From JBGQOJ01 sp052119585 (GTDB lineage Bacteria; Pseudomonadota; Alphaproteobacteria; Rhodobacterales; Rhodobacteraceae): a stretch of 64,000 nt of DNA. Under the pieces are notes generated by a model. The model did no database searches. It worked only from the letters and a program-made list of their open reading frames with translations, and had not been told where the DNA came from. Numbering within the stretch: position 1 is the first letter of the stretch; each line of letters starts with the position of its first letter. Shown here piece after piece: positions 9,306-17,839 of this stretch. Made by a program: the position numbers and the translations under genes. Location of the stretch: contig NZ_JBGQOJ010000007.1 of assembly GCF_052119585.1 (NCBI RefSeq), forward strand, positions 62,001-126,000, given 5' to 3'.

Positions 9306-11084
9306 ATGAGCATCGAAACCCGGACCGAAACGAACGAAAGCCATCGCCAAACGGCGACGGCGCCTGTGACTGCCCACCGTCCCGCACCATCGTTGCGCAG
9401 GTTTCGCGCCGATGAAAGCGGATCGTTGATCATTTTCGGTATTTTCATGCTGATCCTGATGCTGTTGGCGGGCGGCATGGCGGTTGACCTGATGCGCTTT
9501 GAAACCTCACGCACCAAAATGCAGAACACCCTTGATCGCGCGGTTCTTGCCGGTGCGGATCTTGACCAGCCCCTGAACTCCAAGGCCGTGGTCGAGGATT
9601 ATTTTCTGAAGGCGGGCATGAGCGGCTATCTGGTCAACGTCGTCCCTGACAACGGTATGAACTATCGCAAGGTATCGGCAAATTCGCGGGCGCGCGTGCC
9701 GACCATGTTCCTGCGGCTTCCAGAGATTCTGGGGCTGCCCAGCATCAACCAGTTCTCCGCAACCGCGTCCGGGGCTGCCGAAGAGCGGATCGGAAATGTC
9801 GAGATTTCTCTGGTTTTGGACGTGTCCGGATCCATGAACCAACTGTCTTCCCCGACGAGCAAAGGCATCAAGAAAATCTCGCGGCTTCACACAGCGGCAG
9901 AAGACTTCTTGAACAAGACATTCGACACGATCGAACCCGGAAAACTGTCGATGTCGATCGTTCCCTATTCCTCGCATGTTGCGGCCGGACAGACCCTGCT
10001 TGGTTACTTCAACATCGACGGCCCGCATACGAATTCGGCATGTCTTGATTTTGCGGCGGATAGCTTTGACACGGTTGCCCTGCCGATGGGGTCAACCCAG
10101 AAACAAACCTCGCATTTCGACGCGACGCACTGGTATTATACCAATTCCGGCGCGACCGCCTTCGTTTATGCCTTCGGCAATTCGGCCTGCCCTAACAAAT
10201 CCAGCGTCGAGATCACGCCGTTCGGATCGGTCAAAAGCACATTGGTCACCAAGGTCAAGGCGCTGACCGCTGGCGGAAACACATCTATTGATGTGGGCAT
10301 CAAATGGGGTGCTGCCCTGTTGGACCCGTCGACGCAGGCCATGGCCCCCTCCGGGTTTGCCGGACGGCCCGTCGCCTATTCCGACAAGGAGACGCTAAAG
10401 GTGATCGTTGTGATGACCGACGGCGTTAACACAGAGCGCAACGAGATGATCGAGCCTTATCGGGCCGGACCGTCGGTGGTCTGGAAAAACAACACGATCA
10501 ACGCTGACAATGTGAACGCCTATTCGATGTATGACGCGGGTCGGGATCAATACTGGATTCCCGCCCTGAACAAATGGCGGGACGAACCCTACGGCAATTA
10601 TTCCAAGACAACCTGCACCACAACAAACGGTTACTGGAAATGGGATTCCTGGAGGGGAAAATATGTCTGGGTCGACGGATCGACCTCGTGCAACACAGAG
10701 CAGGACCCAGGCTATCCCAACGGGGCCGCGCAATGGACCTATCAAACGCTGTGGGCCTCTGCGAACCAGGAATGGATCATTGAAAAGCTGTTCCGTGCCG
10801 CATGGCCGAACAAGTCGCTGGACCAGTGGAAAGACCTGATCGCGCCATTGGTCGATGCCAACACGATGAACACGCAAATGGGTGAAATCTGCACAGCGGC
10901 CAAACAAAAGGGAATCGTCGTCTATACGATCGGGTTTGAAACCAGCCCGACGGCGCCGCAAACGACCCTGCTCAAGAATTGCGCCAGCACGCCCAGCCAC
11001 TTTTTCAACGTGAACGGGGCCGATCTGTCCTCCGCATTTTCCGCGATCGCAAGTTCGATTACCTTGCTGAGGTTGATCCAATGA
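9306..11084 (+). CDS. TadG-like pilus assembly protein with von Willebrand A domain
   Basis: Membrane-anchored protein of 592 residues (start at 9306, preceded by AAGGA). After about 40 cytoplasmic residues comes one membrane segment of the TadE/TadG type (GSLIIFGIFMLILMLLAGGM). The large exported part has a von Willebrand A domain with the MIDAS start DVSGSMNQLS near residue 180 and VVMTDGVNTER near residue 375. In Tad systems such minor pilin-like proteins sit in the envelope and aid assembly or adhesion. It forms an operon with two TadE-like genes (4-bp overlaps), but no tadA, tadB, tadC, rcpA or flp gene is near. Confidence 0.85.
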   Translation: MSIETRTETNESHRQTATAPVTAHRPAPSLRRFRADESGSLIIFGIFMLILMLLAGGMAVDLMRFETSRTKMQNTLDRAVLAGADLDQPLNSKAVVEDYFLKAGMSGYLVNVVPDNGMNYRKVSANSRARVPTMFLRLPEILGLPSINQFSATASGAAEERIGNVEISLVLDVSGSMNQLSSPTSKGIKKISRLHTAAEDFLNKTFDTIEPGKLSMSIVPYSSHVAAGQTLLGYFNIDGPHTNSACLDFAADSFDTVALPMGSTQKQTSHFDATHWYYTNSGATAFVYAFGNSACPNKSSVEITPFGSVKSTLVTKVKALTAGGNTSIDVGIKWGAALLDPSTQAMAPSGFAGRPVAYSDKETLKVIVVMTDGVNTERNEMIEPYRAGPSVVWKNNTINADNVNAYSMYDAGRDQYWIPALNKWRDEPYGNYSKTTCTTTNGYWKWDSWRGKYVWVDGSTSCNTEQDPGYPNGAAQWTYQTLWASANQEWIIEKLFRAAWPNKSLDQWKDLIAPLVDANTMNTQMGEICTAAKQKGIVVYTIGFETSPTAPQTTLLKNCASTPSHFFNVNGADLSSAFSAIASSITLLRLIQ

Positions 11085-11629
11085 TCCGTCTGATCCGCAA
11101 ACCTGTGATGCGTGCACGGCAGTTCCGCAATCGGCAGGACGGCAACGCGACCATCGAATTCGTGTTCTTGTTTCCCTTGTTTGTGTTCTTGCTGATCGCG
11201 TCCTACGAGATGGGCATTTTACAAGTGCGCCATGTGATGCTTGACCGCGCACTGGACCTGTCGGTGCGCGCCCTGCGTCTGGGGCAGGTCAAGGACCCGA
11301 CGGCGGCAAAGCTGAAGATTGCGATCTGCCAGACGGCGGGCCTGATCCCCGATTGCATGAACGCGCTGCATCTGGAGTTGCAGCCAGTCAGCACGACAAC
11401 CTGGAACCCGTTGGACAAAAAGGCGCAATGCATCGATAAAAGTGCCGAAATCCAGCCGGTGACGACCCTGATCCCCGGCGCGCCGAACGAACTGATGCTG
11501 GTCCGGGTCTGCGCCAAGGTCAACCCGCTGTTCGGAATTTCCGGCAGGCCATTCGGCATCCGCATGCCGATCGACGGTGCCGGCCAATACGCGCTTGTCT
11601 CTTCAACCGCATTTGTGAACGAGCCATGA
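11081..11629 (+). CDS. TadE-like pseudopilin protein
   Basis: Small envelope protein of 182 residues, predicted minor pilin-like component of a Tad apparatus. Residues 18-40 contain the TadE-type signature DGNATIEFVFLFPLFVFLL, i.e. a prepilin-like Gly and Glu followed by the membrane helix. Start at 11081 is chosen because the ATGA overlaps the upstream tadG-like stop. It ends in a similar 4-bp overlap with the next gene, so all three are one translationally coupled unit. Confidence 0.85.
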   Translation: MIRLIRKPVMRARQFRNRQDGNATIEFVFLFPLFVFLLIASYEMGILQVRHVMLDRALDLSVRALRLGQVKDPTAAKLKIAICQTAGLIPDCMNALHLELQPVSTTTWNPLDKKAQCIDKSAEIQPVTTLIPGAPNELMLVRVCAKVNPLFGISGRPFGIRMPIDGAGQYALVSSTAFVNEP

Positions 11630-12183
11630 TTATGTCGAAACAAATCCTGCTGGCCCGCCTTAGGCTGTTCGCAAGCGATGCGCGTGGCAGTCTTTCGGTG
11701 GAAACCGCGATGATCTATCCGCTGTTGATCTGGGTCTACATCGCCACTTATGTGTTTTTTGACGCGTTCCGGTCGCAAAACGTGAACCTGAAGGCCGCCT
11801 ATACGATCAGCGATATGCTGTCGCGCCAGACAGAGGAGGTCGACCTGAACTATCTGAACGGCCTGAACAAGGTGTTCGACTACCTGACCGTCAGCAACAA
11901 GGAAACCTGGATCCGCGTCAGTGTCATCAACTGGAGCGACGACGAGCAAAAATACCGGCTGGAGTGGTCGCAGGCGACAGGCGGCAAGTCCGCGCTTGTT
12001 CAGGACGACATCACCAACATGACCGACCAGATTCCGGTCATGGCAGATGGTGACACGCTGATCATGATGCAGACCGCAATGGCCTATGAGCCGGTGTTCG
12101 ACGTGGGCCTTGCCGCGCGCTGGTATGAAAATCTGGTATTGACCCGCCCGCGGTTCGCGCCGCGGCTGAACTGGAAATCCTGA
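11626..12183 (+). CDS. second TadE/TadF-like pseudopilin protein
   Basis: 185-residue protein with the same design as its neighbour: short N-terminus, then RGSLSVETAMIYPLLIWVYI, a TadE-type signature with a Glu at the start of the membrane helix, and a non-cytoplasmic remainder without known domain. Start at 11626 overlaps the preceding stop (ATGA); a second ATG at 11632 is also possible. Presumed partner of the vWA protein. The gene ends 15 bp from a convergent gene. Confidence 0.8.
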   Translation: MIMSKQILLARLRLFASDARGSLSVETAMIYPLLIWVYIATYVFFDAFRSQNVNLKAAYTISDMLSRQTEEVDLNYLNGLNKVFDYLTVSNKETWIRVSVINWSDDEQKYRLEWSQATGGKSALVQDDITNMTDQIPVMADGDTLIMMQTAMAYEPVFDVGLAARWYENLVLTRPRFAPRLNWKS

Positions 12184-12198
12184 CCAAAGGTCAGGGCG

Positions 12199-12684
12199 TT
12201 ATTTGGGACCGTCGCGCTGTGCCAGAAGATTGGCCAGAATTTCCGACATGATCTTTGACTGGGCATCGCGGGTCACGCCGCCGATGCCCACCATCCGCCC
12301 GATGCGCCACCACAGGCCCGGTGCCCAAGCACTGCCATTGCCCGATTTCAGCACCAGCATAAAGCCGTTCGACGGCTTGAACGCAAAAACCCCGCGATCA
12401 AGGCTTTTGATATTGTCGACCCGCGCCAGAACCCGCCCCGAAGTGTCGCGGATTTCGTCGGCAGTCAGTTCGATCGTCAAAAGCGTGGCCCGACGCAGTT
12501 TTTCCGCCAGAACAAGAACACCCCCACCAAAGGCCAGCAACACCAGCTGCCCGACGACGTTGCCTGTCATGTTGAACGCCAGATACAGCGAAAACCCGCC
12601 CAGAAGGCACAGAACAGTAAACCCGACCCTGCGGCGCGTGGCCGATGGCGTGATCGTGGCTAGCAGTTCGCTGTAGTCGGTCAT
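12199..12684 (-). CDS. conserved membrane protein of unknown function
   Basis: 161-residue protein. Two closely spaced hydrophobic segments near residues 20-60 (VGFTVLCLLGGFSLYL and VVGQLVLLAFGGGVLVL) anchor it to the membrane, followed by a soluble domain of about 100 residues that looks like a PH-type small beta domain (inference from the pattern of a membrane hairpin plus LTADEIRDTSGRVLARVDNI). I do not recognise a named family. It is downstream of the dehydrogenase gene on the same strand with a 74-bp gap. Confidence 0.75.
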   Translation of the reverse strand: MTDYSELLATITPSATRRRVGFTVLCLLGGFSLYLAFNMTGNVVGQLVLLAFGGGVLVLAEKLRRATLLTIELTADEIRDTSGRVLARVDNIKSLDRGVFAFKPSNGFMLVLKSGNGSAWAPGLWWRIGRMVGIGGVTRDAQSKIMSEILANLLAQRDGPK

Positions 12685-12734
12685 CGGGACGCTCCTGTTG
12701 TTACGCCCCCGCTGTAGCTAGGTTTTCGCCCGTT

Positions 12735-12765
12735 GAATAGGGTTCACTGTGAATAGGGTCACTGT
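12735..12765. repeat. near-perfect 15/16-bp tandem direct repeat
   Basis: GAATAGGGTTCACTGT is followed directly by GAATAGGGTCACTGT. The second copy covers the stop codon of the dehydrogenase gene that ends at 12759, so slippage here could have changed or duplicated its 3' end. Confidence 0.8.
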
Positions 12766-13712
12766 GGCGGGCGCACCTCGTAGCCGCGCGCCTCGGGTTC
12801 GTCATCGACCAGTTCGGCAGGAAAACCGGGGGCAAGAACCGACAGCCCCGTTGCCTCTTCCAGCCGTTCGATGATGCGGTCCGACTGTGCCTTGACGCCG
12901 TATCGTCGTTGTCCGTCGGTCATGATGTCGATGATCATCGGGCTGATGTCCAGCGGCACGCCGTTCCGGTCTGCGATGGCCTGAAACAGGCCAATGTCCT
13001 TTTGCACCAGATCCATGGTGAAATTCACATCGCGCACGCCGTTCAGGATCAACTGGTTCTCTGTCTCGGACACAAAGGAATTGCCGCTGGAGATTTTGAT
13101 CGCCTCATAGGTGGTCGCAAGGTCGATGCCTGCGGCCTTCATCGTTACCAAAGCCTCGCAGTTGGTCAGCAGGTTCGCCGTGGCCAGATAGTTGGTCATG
13201 ACCTTCAGGATGCTGGCCGAACCAAGCGCGCCGGTGTGCAGCACCCGGCGCCCGAGGATGGTCAAAAGCGGCAGCATCCGGTCGAATGTAGCGCGGTCGC
13301 AGCCCGCAAAGATCGAGATATTGCCCGTGGCCGCGCGGTGGCAGCCCCCCGACACCGGACAATCCACCGCCGCCCCGCCCAGCGCGATGGCGCGGCCGCC
13401 AAGGCGTTTCACCTCCGCCTCGTCGGTGGTCGACATCTCCATCCAGATTTTACCGGGCCCCATGGCGTCCAGCAGGCCGTCCGGCCCCTCGACCACGGCG
13501 GCAGAGGCGGCAGGGCTGGGCAGGCAGGTGATCACGGCCTCGCACTCGGCCATCATCTGCGCCGGTGTCTGCCCGGCCCGCGCCCCCCGCGATACGAAAT
13601 CCGCGACTCGGTCGCTGTCCAGATCCAGCACCGTCAGGTCGATACCATTGCGCAGCAAACTGCCGGCCAGTTTGCCCCCTACATTGCCAAGACCGATAAA
13701 ACCGACTTTCAT
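12759..13712 (-). CDS. NAD(P)-dependent beta-hydroxyacid dehydrogenase (3-hydroxyisobutyrate dehydrogenase family)
   Basis: 317-residue oxidoreductase from the start at 13712, which has a GGAGG-type ribosome binding site; a longer frame to 14012 reads into the divergent promoter region. The N-terminus is the family Rossmann motif GFIGLGNVGGKLAGSLLRNG, then the substrate loop (DCPVSGG) and the catalytic-Lys helix KVMTNYLATANLLTN. Members oxidise 3-hydroxyisobutyrate, tartronate semialdehyde (reverse) or related acids; the exact substrate cannot be told. Divergent from the pirin gene. Confidence 0.88.
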   Translation of the reverse strand: MKVGFIGLGNVGGKLAGSLLRNGIDLTVLDLDSDRVADFVSRGARAGQTPAQMMAECEAVITCLPSPAASAAVVEGPDGLLDAMGPGKIWMEMSTTDEAEVKRLGGRAIALGGAAVDCPVSGGCHRAATGNISIFAGCDRATFDRMLPLLTILGRRVLHTGALGSASILKVMTNYLATANLLTNCEALVTMKAAGIDLATTYEAIKISSGNSFVSETENQLILNGVRDVNFTMDLVQKDIGLFQAIADRNGVPLDISPMIIDIMTDGQRRYGVKAQSDRIIERLEEATGLSVLAPGFPAELVDDEPEARGYEVRPPQ

Positions 13713-13861
13713 TGCAATCCTCCCTTTTCGGTCAGACTGACGGCAGCGCACCGGCCCCGTCTTGCCCAAAACCGACATGCGCGAAAACGCACAAGACCTG
13801 CGCCCGGCCGAACCGAATGTGCGATTGCCGAACCGTGGTGCAATGCCTACCTTCGGAATCA

Positions 13862-13875
13862 AAGGAGATATACCA
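13862..13875 (+). promoter_or_regulatory. very strong ribosome binding site of the pirin gene
   Basis: AAGGAG followed by an A/T-rich 8-bp spacer directly precedes the ATG at 13876 and decides the start over an in-frame upstream ATG at 13762. The 13 bases AAGGAGATATACC happen to equal the phage T7 gene 10 leader used in expression vectors. Confidence 0.85.
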
Positions 13876-14787
13876 ATGTCCATTCGCCCAGTTTCATCTG
13901 AATCCCGCGCCATTCCAACGATGGAAGGCGCAGGCGTGCATCTGCACCGCGCGTTCGGGTTCCAGAACCCCGACCAGTTCGATCCGTTCCTGCTGTTCGA
14001 TGACTTCCGCAACGAGCATCCGCGCGACTATCTGCGCGGCTTTCCGTGGCACCCGCACCGCGGGATCGAAACGATCACATATGTGCTGAATGGCACGGTG
14101 GACCACGGCGACAGCCTGGGCAATGAGGGCACGCTGGGGGCGGGCGATGTGCAATGGATGACTGCCGGGTCCGGCATCCTGCATCAGGAAATGCCCAAGG
14201 GAAACGCCAAGGGCCAGATGCACGGGTTCCAATTGTGGGCCAACCTGCCCGGCAGCCTGAAGATGACCGCGCCGCGCTATCAGGATGTGCAGGGAAAAGA
14301 GATCCCCGAGATCACCGATGATGACGGCACCCGCGTGAAGGTGATCGTGGGGTCGTTCTGGGGCAAGACCGGCCCGGTGGACGGCATTGCTGCCGATCCG
14401 CAATATCTGGATATCTTCGTTCCGGCGGGCATTCGCAAGACGTTCCGCATCGACACCTACCGCCGCGCCTTTGCCTATGTGTTCGACGGGGCGGGATCGT
14501 TCCGCGATGCGTCGAAACCGCAGGGCGTGTTGCTGGAAAAAGAGGTCATGGGACAAGAGGTCAACATCCGCGACATGTCGGGCGACCGCATGCTGATCCA
14601 GTTCGGGACAGGTGACGAGGTGACGGTGCAGGCCGGACCGAAGGGCATCCGATTTCTGCTGGTTTCGGGGGCGCCGATCGAAGAACCTGTGGCCTGGCAC
14701 GGGCCGATTGTGATGAACACCAAGGAAGAAATTCGTCAGGCGCTGGCAGATCTGCGCAACGGAACCTTCATCAAACCCGCGCATTAA
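13876..14787 (+). CDS. pirin family protein
   Basis: 303-residue bicupin. The pirin N-terminal metal site is present: His59 and His61 in FPWHPHRGIETITYVLNG and His103 with Glu105 in GILHQEMP. Bacterial pirins are iron-binding proteins; some are quercetinase-like dioxygenases and others regulate redox enzymes, so the role here is open. A strong Shine-Dalgarno predicts high expression. It is transcribed away from a beta-hydroxyacid dehydrogenase gene. Confidence 0.93.
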   Translation: MSIRPVSSESRAIPTMEGAGVHLHRAFGFQNPDQFDPFLLFDDFRNEHPRDYLRGFPWHPHRGIETITYVLNGTVDHGDSLGNEGTLGAGDVQWMTAGSGILHQEMPKGNAKGQMHGFQLWANLPGSLKMTAPRYQDVQGKEIPEITDDDGTRVKVIVGSFWGKTGPVDGIAADPQYLDIFVPAGIRKTFRIDTYRRAFAYVFDGAGSFRDASKPQGVLLEKEVMGQEVNIRDMSGDRMLIQFGTGDEVTVQAGPKGIRFLLVSGAPIEEPVAWHGPIVMNTKEEIRQALADLRNGTFIKPAH

Positions 14788-14864
14788 GGTGGCATTTCTG
14801 GCCCGAAAGCCCGGCACAGGGAACGTGACGGCAACGGTGCTGCGCGGGTGCCGCAGAACACGAA

Positions 14865-14883
14865 CTGCCTGCTAAACAGGCAG
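14865..14883 (+). terminator. short hairpin downstream of pirin gene, possible terminator
   Basis: A perfect 7-bp stem (CTGCCTG / CAGGCAG) with loop CTAAA lies 78 bp after the pirin stop. It is followed by CGCTGCTTTATTC, without a proper U-run, so intrinsic termination is only possible. Confidence 0.35.
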
Positions 14884-14947
14884 CGCTGCTTTATTCGGGT
14901 CACGACCGGTTCTCTCGGAAACGTGATTATCAAAATGACAAATAAAC

Positions 14948-14980
14948 AGTGGTGCGCGCTTGAAAAATAGCCGCACCACT
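14948..14980. repeat. perfect 9-bp inverted repeat with 15-nt loop
   Basis: AGTGGTGCG (14948-14956) and CGCACCACT (14972-14980) can pair perfectly around an A-rich loop. It lies about 150 bp upstream of the TPR-sulfotransferase gene. It may be a regulator site, a 5' leader structure or a terminator; the sequence alone does not decide. Confidence 0.6.
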
Positions 14981-15129
14981 CCTCTATTGAAAGACGGCAT
15001 CGCGGATTGGACTGGCAAGATTGCCATTGTTCGTCCGGGGTCGTTCCTTTTTTAAATAGAGCACGCAGAATCTCCTGTAAATTCTGGATTTTTTGCCGCG
15101 TTCTGCACTCATTTTTCGAGGCCCGTAGA

Positions 15130-17115
15130 ATGGCATTATCTGTTGATCGCATCCTTTTGAAAGCGAAGATCAACGTGAAAAACGGTGAGTTCGGCGTGGC
15201 CAAGGCGCTTTACCGCGAGATATTGAGGGCATTTCCTGACAATAATCGTGCGCGTCGGGGCTTGAACGCGCTGGACGCTGCCGTTCCCCAACAGATCGAC
15301 GAGGACAAGGCGCAAGCGCAGCTTGATGCGGTGCTGGAGCTTTACCGTCTGGGACGTCTGGAGGAAGTGCTTGCAACGGGTAACGCGCTTTTGCGTCAAT
15401 TCCCGAATGCCGTGGTTCTTTATAACCTTCTGGGGGTCACATATACGGATCTGGGCCACCCCGACGCCGCCGTTGCACAGTTTGATCGTGCTTTGGCGAT
15501 ACGGCCTGATTTCGCCGAGGCGCATAACAACCGCGGGATTGCCTTGCGGGCAAAGGGCGATTTGAACGCCGCAATCGAAAGCTACATAAGGGCCATTAAA
15601 GTCCGGCCCGATTATGCGCAGGCCTATAACAACCTTGGCAATGCGCAAAAGCTGCAAGGCGACCTTACCGCTGCGATAAAAAGCTACAAAACCGCCCTTG
15701 GCATCAGGCCTGCCTATGCAGAGGCGCACAACAATCTTGGAATTGCCAAAAAAGACGATGGTGATTTGCCCGGTGCCATCGAAAGATACCGGCGCGCAAT
15801 CGCGATCAATCCGGATTACGCAGAGGCCCACAACAACCTTGGCATTGCCCTGAAGGACGCGGGCGATGTGGCCGGCGCGATTGCAGGTTATACCCGCGCA
15901 TTGGACATAAAGCCCGACTTTGTGGATGCCCATTGCAATCTGTGCGAGGTTTACGAAAAACAGAACAACCTTGCCGCGCTGGAAAACGCGCTGGACGTGG
16001 CAACCCGGACCTGTGGCGATGACAGCGCGGACATCCGGTATCGCCTTGCCCAGCTTGAAACCCGAAAATCCCGCTATGATCTTGCCCTTGCCCATCTGGA
16101 AAAGATGCGGATCGACGAGGTCAAACCCGCTCTCAAGGAGTCCTACCTAAGCCTTTTGGGAAAGACCCATGACCGGCTTGACCACTTCGATGCGGCCTTT
16201 GCCGCCTTCGAGCAGCAGAACGCCTTGTCCAAAGGCTCGGCTCGGGCGCGGAAGTTCAATCCTGACGGGTATCTTGACTCCACGCGGCAGATGAACGCGG
16301 CCTGGGCGACGGCACCCCGACAGGACTGGCACCTGCCAGAAGATCAAGACACCGCACCCTCGCCGGTGTTTCTGGTCGGCTTTCCCCGGTCGGGAACAAC
16401 CCTTCTGGATAGCATCCTGCGCAGCCACCCCAAGATCGACGTGCTTGAGGAAAGACCTATGGTTCAGGCGATGCGGCAGGTTTTTGCGCAACCCGAGACC
16501 GCCGAGGGCCTGACGGCCCTGACCGGGCAACAGATCCTTGCGTTGCGGACCGCGTATATGGCCGAACTGGCGCATCATGCGGACCCGTCAAAAAGCGGCG
16601 GCGTCATCGTGGACAAGCTGCCGTTGAACATCCGGCATGTCGGGATCATCCACCGGGTTTTCCCCCGTGCGAAATTCATCCTTGCGCTGCGCCACCCCTG
16701 TGACTGCGTGCTCAGCTGCTATATGCAGAATTTTGCCCTGAACGACGCGATGGCGAATTTTCTGGATCTGGATCAGACCGCAAAACTTTACGCGGCGATC
16801 ATGGCGCTTTGGTCAACATATACCGAAAAGCTGGATCTGGATGTTCATTTGTTCAGATACGAGGATCTGGTGCGCGATCTGGACGGGTCCTGCAAGCCTT
16901 TGGTTGAGTTTCTGGGTCTGGATTGGGACGAGAACCTTAAGAACTACCGGCAAACCGCGCTGGACCGGCCCGACATCGCGACGCCCAGCTATAATCAGGT
17001 CATTCAACCGCTTTACAGTCAGGCCAGTGGTCGGTGGCAGCATTACAAAAAGCAGCTTATGCCCGTGATGCCCGTGCTGGAGCCTTGGATCGGGGCCTTA
17101 GGATACGCGCGATAA
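15130..17115 (+). CDS. TPR-repeat sulfotransferase
   Basis: 661-residue two-part protein (start MALSVDR at 15130). Residues about 70-310 are at least six consecutive 34-residue tetratricopeptide repeats of the type YAEAHNNLGIA....GD...AI..Y..A; the C-terminal half is a PAPS-dependent sulfotransferase with the 5'-phosphosulfate loop VGFPRSGTTLLDSILRSHP near residue 416 and the 3'-phosphate region RHPCDCVLSCYMQNF. Such TPR-sulfotransferase fusions are common in alphaproteobacteria; the acceptor (protein, glycan or lipid) is unknown. No signal peptide, so cytoplasmic. It lies alone between an intergenic region and a convergent TetR gene. Confidence 0.9.
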   Translation: MALSVDRILLKAKINVKNGEFGVAKALYREILRAFPDNNRARRGLNALDAAVPQQIDEDKAQAQLDAVLELYRLGRLEEVLATGNALLRQFPNAVVLYNLLGVTYTDLGHPDAAVAQFDRALAIRPDFAEAHNNRGIALRAKGDLNAAIESYIRAIKVRPDYAQAYNNLGNAQKLQGDLTAAIKSYKTALGIRPAYAEAHNNLGIAKKDDGDLPGAIERYRRAIAINPDYAEAHNNLGIALKDAGDVAGAIAGYTRALDIKPDFVDAHCNLCEVYEKQNNLAALENALDVATRTCGDDSADIRYRLAQLETRKSRYDLALAHLEKMRIDEVKPALKESYLSLLGKTHDRLDHFDAAFAAFEQQNALSKGSARARKFNPDGYLDSTRQMNAAWATAPRQDWHLPEDQDTAPSPVFLVGFPRSGTTLLDSILRSHPKIDVLEERPMVQAMRQVFAQPETAEGLTALTGQQILALRTAYMAELAHHADPSKSGGVIVDKLPLNIRHVGIIHRVFPRAKFILALRHPCDCVLSCYMQNFALNDAMANFLDLDQTAKLYAAIMALWSTYTEKLDLDVHLFRYEDLVRDLDGSCKPLVEFLGLDWDENLKNYRQTALDRPDIATPSYNQVIQPLYSQASGRWQHYKKQLMPVMPVLEPWIGALGYAR

Positions 17116-17117
17116 AT

Positions 17118-17142
17118 GAGTATTTGGACCGAGAAGATGAAC
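17118..17142 (+). repeat. 3'-end motif GAGTATTTGGACC...AAGATGAA
   Basis: Starts 2 bp after the stop codon of the TPR-sulfotransferase. It resembles elements found after two other genes in the window (56771-56791 and 59951-59970, both minus strand), each with G(A/G)(T/G)ATT(T/C) followed by a purine-rich stretch. Its position right after stop codons suggests a 3'-end or termination element; this is inference. Confidence 0.4.
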
Positions 17143-17153
17143 GGGACATTGAT

Positions 17154-17741
17154 TTAGGCGGCCACGGATTTGCGGACCAGATTCCAGTAAATACGCTCGA
17201 CGCGCTCTCGGTCCAGACGCCCGCCGTCGCGATACCATGTGGTGACGCCGGTCAGCATCGCGATCACCGCCAGTGTCGCAACTTTGGTATCTGGCAAGGT
17301 GAACTGGCCCGCCTCCTGCCCCGCGCGCAGGATGTCCTCAAGCACGGTTTCATAGCGTTTGCGCAGGTCTTCGATGATTTCGAAATTCGCGGGCTCCAGA
17401 TTGCGCAGCTCCATATAGGCGATGAACACCGCGTCGGGGCGATCAAGGTGAAACCGGATATGGAACCGGGTGAAGGCCTCCAGCTGGTCCGCCGGGCCTG
17501 TTGTGGGGCAGATTTCCGTCCATGCGGCCAGAAGATCGACCATATGGGTTTTCATAAGGTCGAACAAAAGCGTCTGCTTGTCGGGCGTGTAAAGATAAAG
17601 CGCCCCCGCCTGCACGCCCACCTCTGCCGCGATCTGGCGCATGGAAACAGCCGCGAAGCCGTGGCGCGCGAACAATTTTTGCGCCGCCGCAAAAACGCGG
17701 GGGCCGGTGATGTCGGAGTGAGAGCCAGTCTTGCGTGCCAT
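17154..17741 (-). CDS. TetR/AcrR family transcriptional regulator
   Basis: 195-residue repressor-type regulator. Residues about 12-60 hold the TetR helix-turn-helix (VFAAAQKLFARHGFAAVSM, then AAEVGVQAGALYLYTPDK); the rest is a ligand-binding domain with several Trp residues near the C-terminus. A short palindrome 14 bp upstream of its start (17756-17769) is a likely autoregulatory operator. The divergent neighbour is a small lipoprotein gene. Effector and further targets are unknown. Confidence 0.9.
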   Translation of the reverse strand: MARKTGSHSDITGPRVFAAAQKLFARHGFAAVSMRQIAAEVGVQAGALYLYTPDKQTLLFDLMKTHMVDLLAAWTEICPTTGPADQLEAFTRFHIRFHLDRPDAVFIAYMELRNLEPANFEIIEDLRKRYETVLEDILRAGQEAGQFTLPDTKVATLAVIAMLTGVTTWYRDGGRLDRERVERIYWNLVRKSVAA

Positions 17742-17755
17742 GGCTGTCTTTTATC

Positions 17756-17769
17756 TGAACATCCGTTCA
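17756..17769. promoter_or_regulatory. palindromic operator candidate for the TetR regulator
   Basis: TGAACATCCGTTCA has 5-bp inverted arms (TGAAC / GTTCA) and sits between the divergent tetR and lipoprotein genes, 14 bp from the tetR start. This position and half-site type are common for self-repressing TetR proteins. Confidence 0.55.
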
Positions 17770-17839
17770 TTTCAAAGCCCCCGCTTGCCCCTGCCGCTGC
17801 AACCCCTGTATGGTCGGGAAAATCCTTTGGAGAGCCGCG

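Larger units (their letters stand above)
14788..15129. other. intergenic region with two inverted repeats
   Basis: 342 bp between the pirin and the TPR-sulfotransferase gene. It is AT-richer than its surroundings. It holds two inverted repeats listed separately (14865-14883 and 14948-14980). A plus-strand frame upstream of 15130 could extend the sulfotransferase by 41 residues, but that extension is Cys/Phe/Arg-rich and looks non-coding. No small gene is convincing. Confidence 0.5.
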
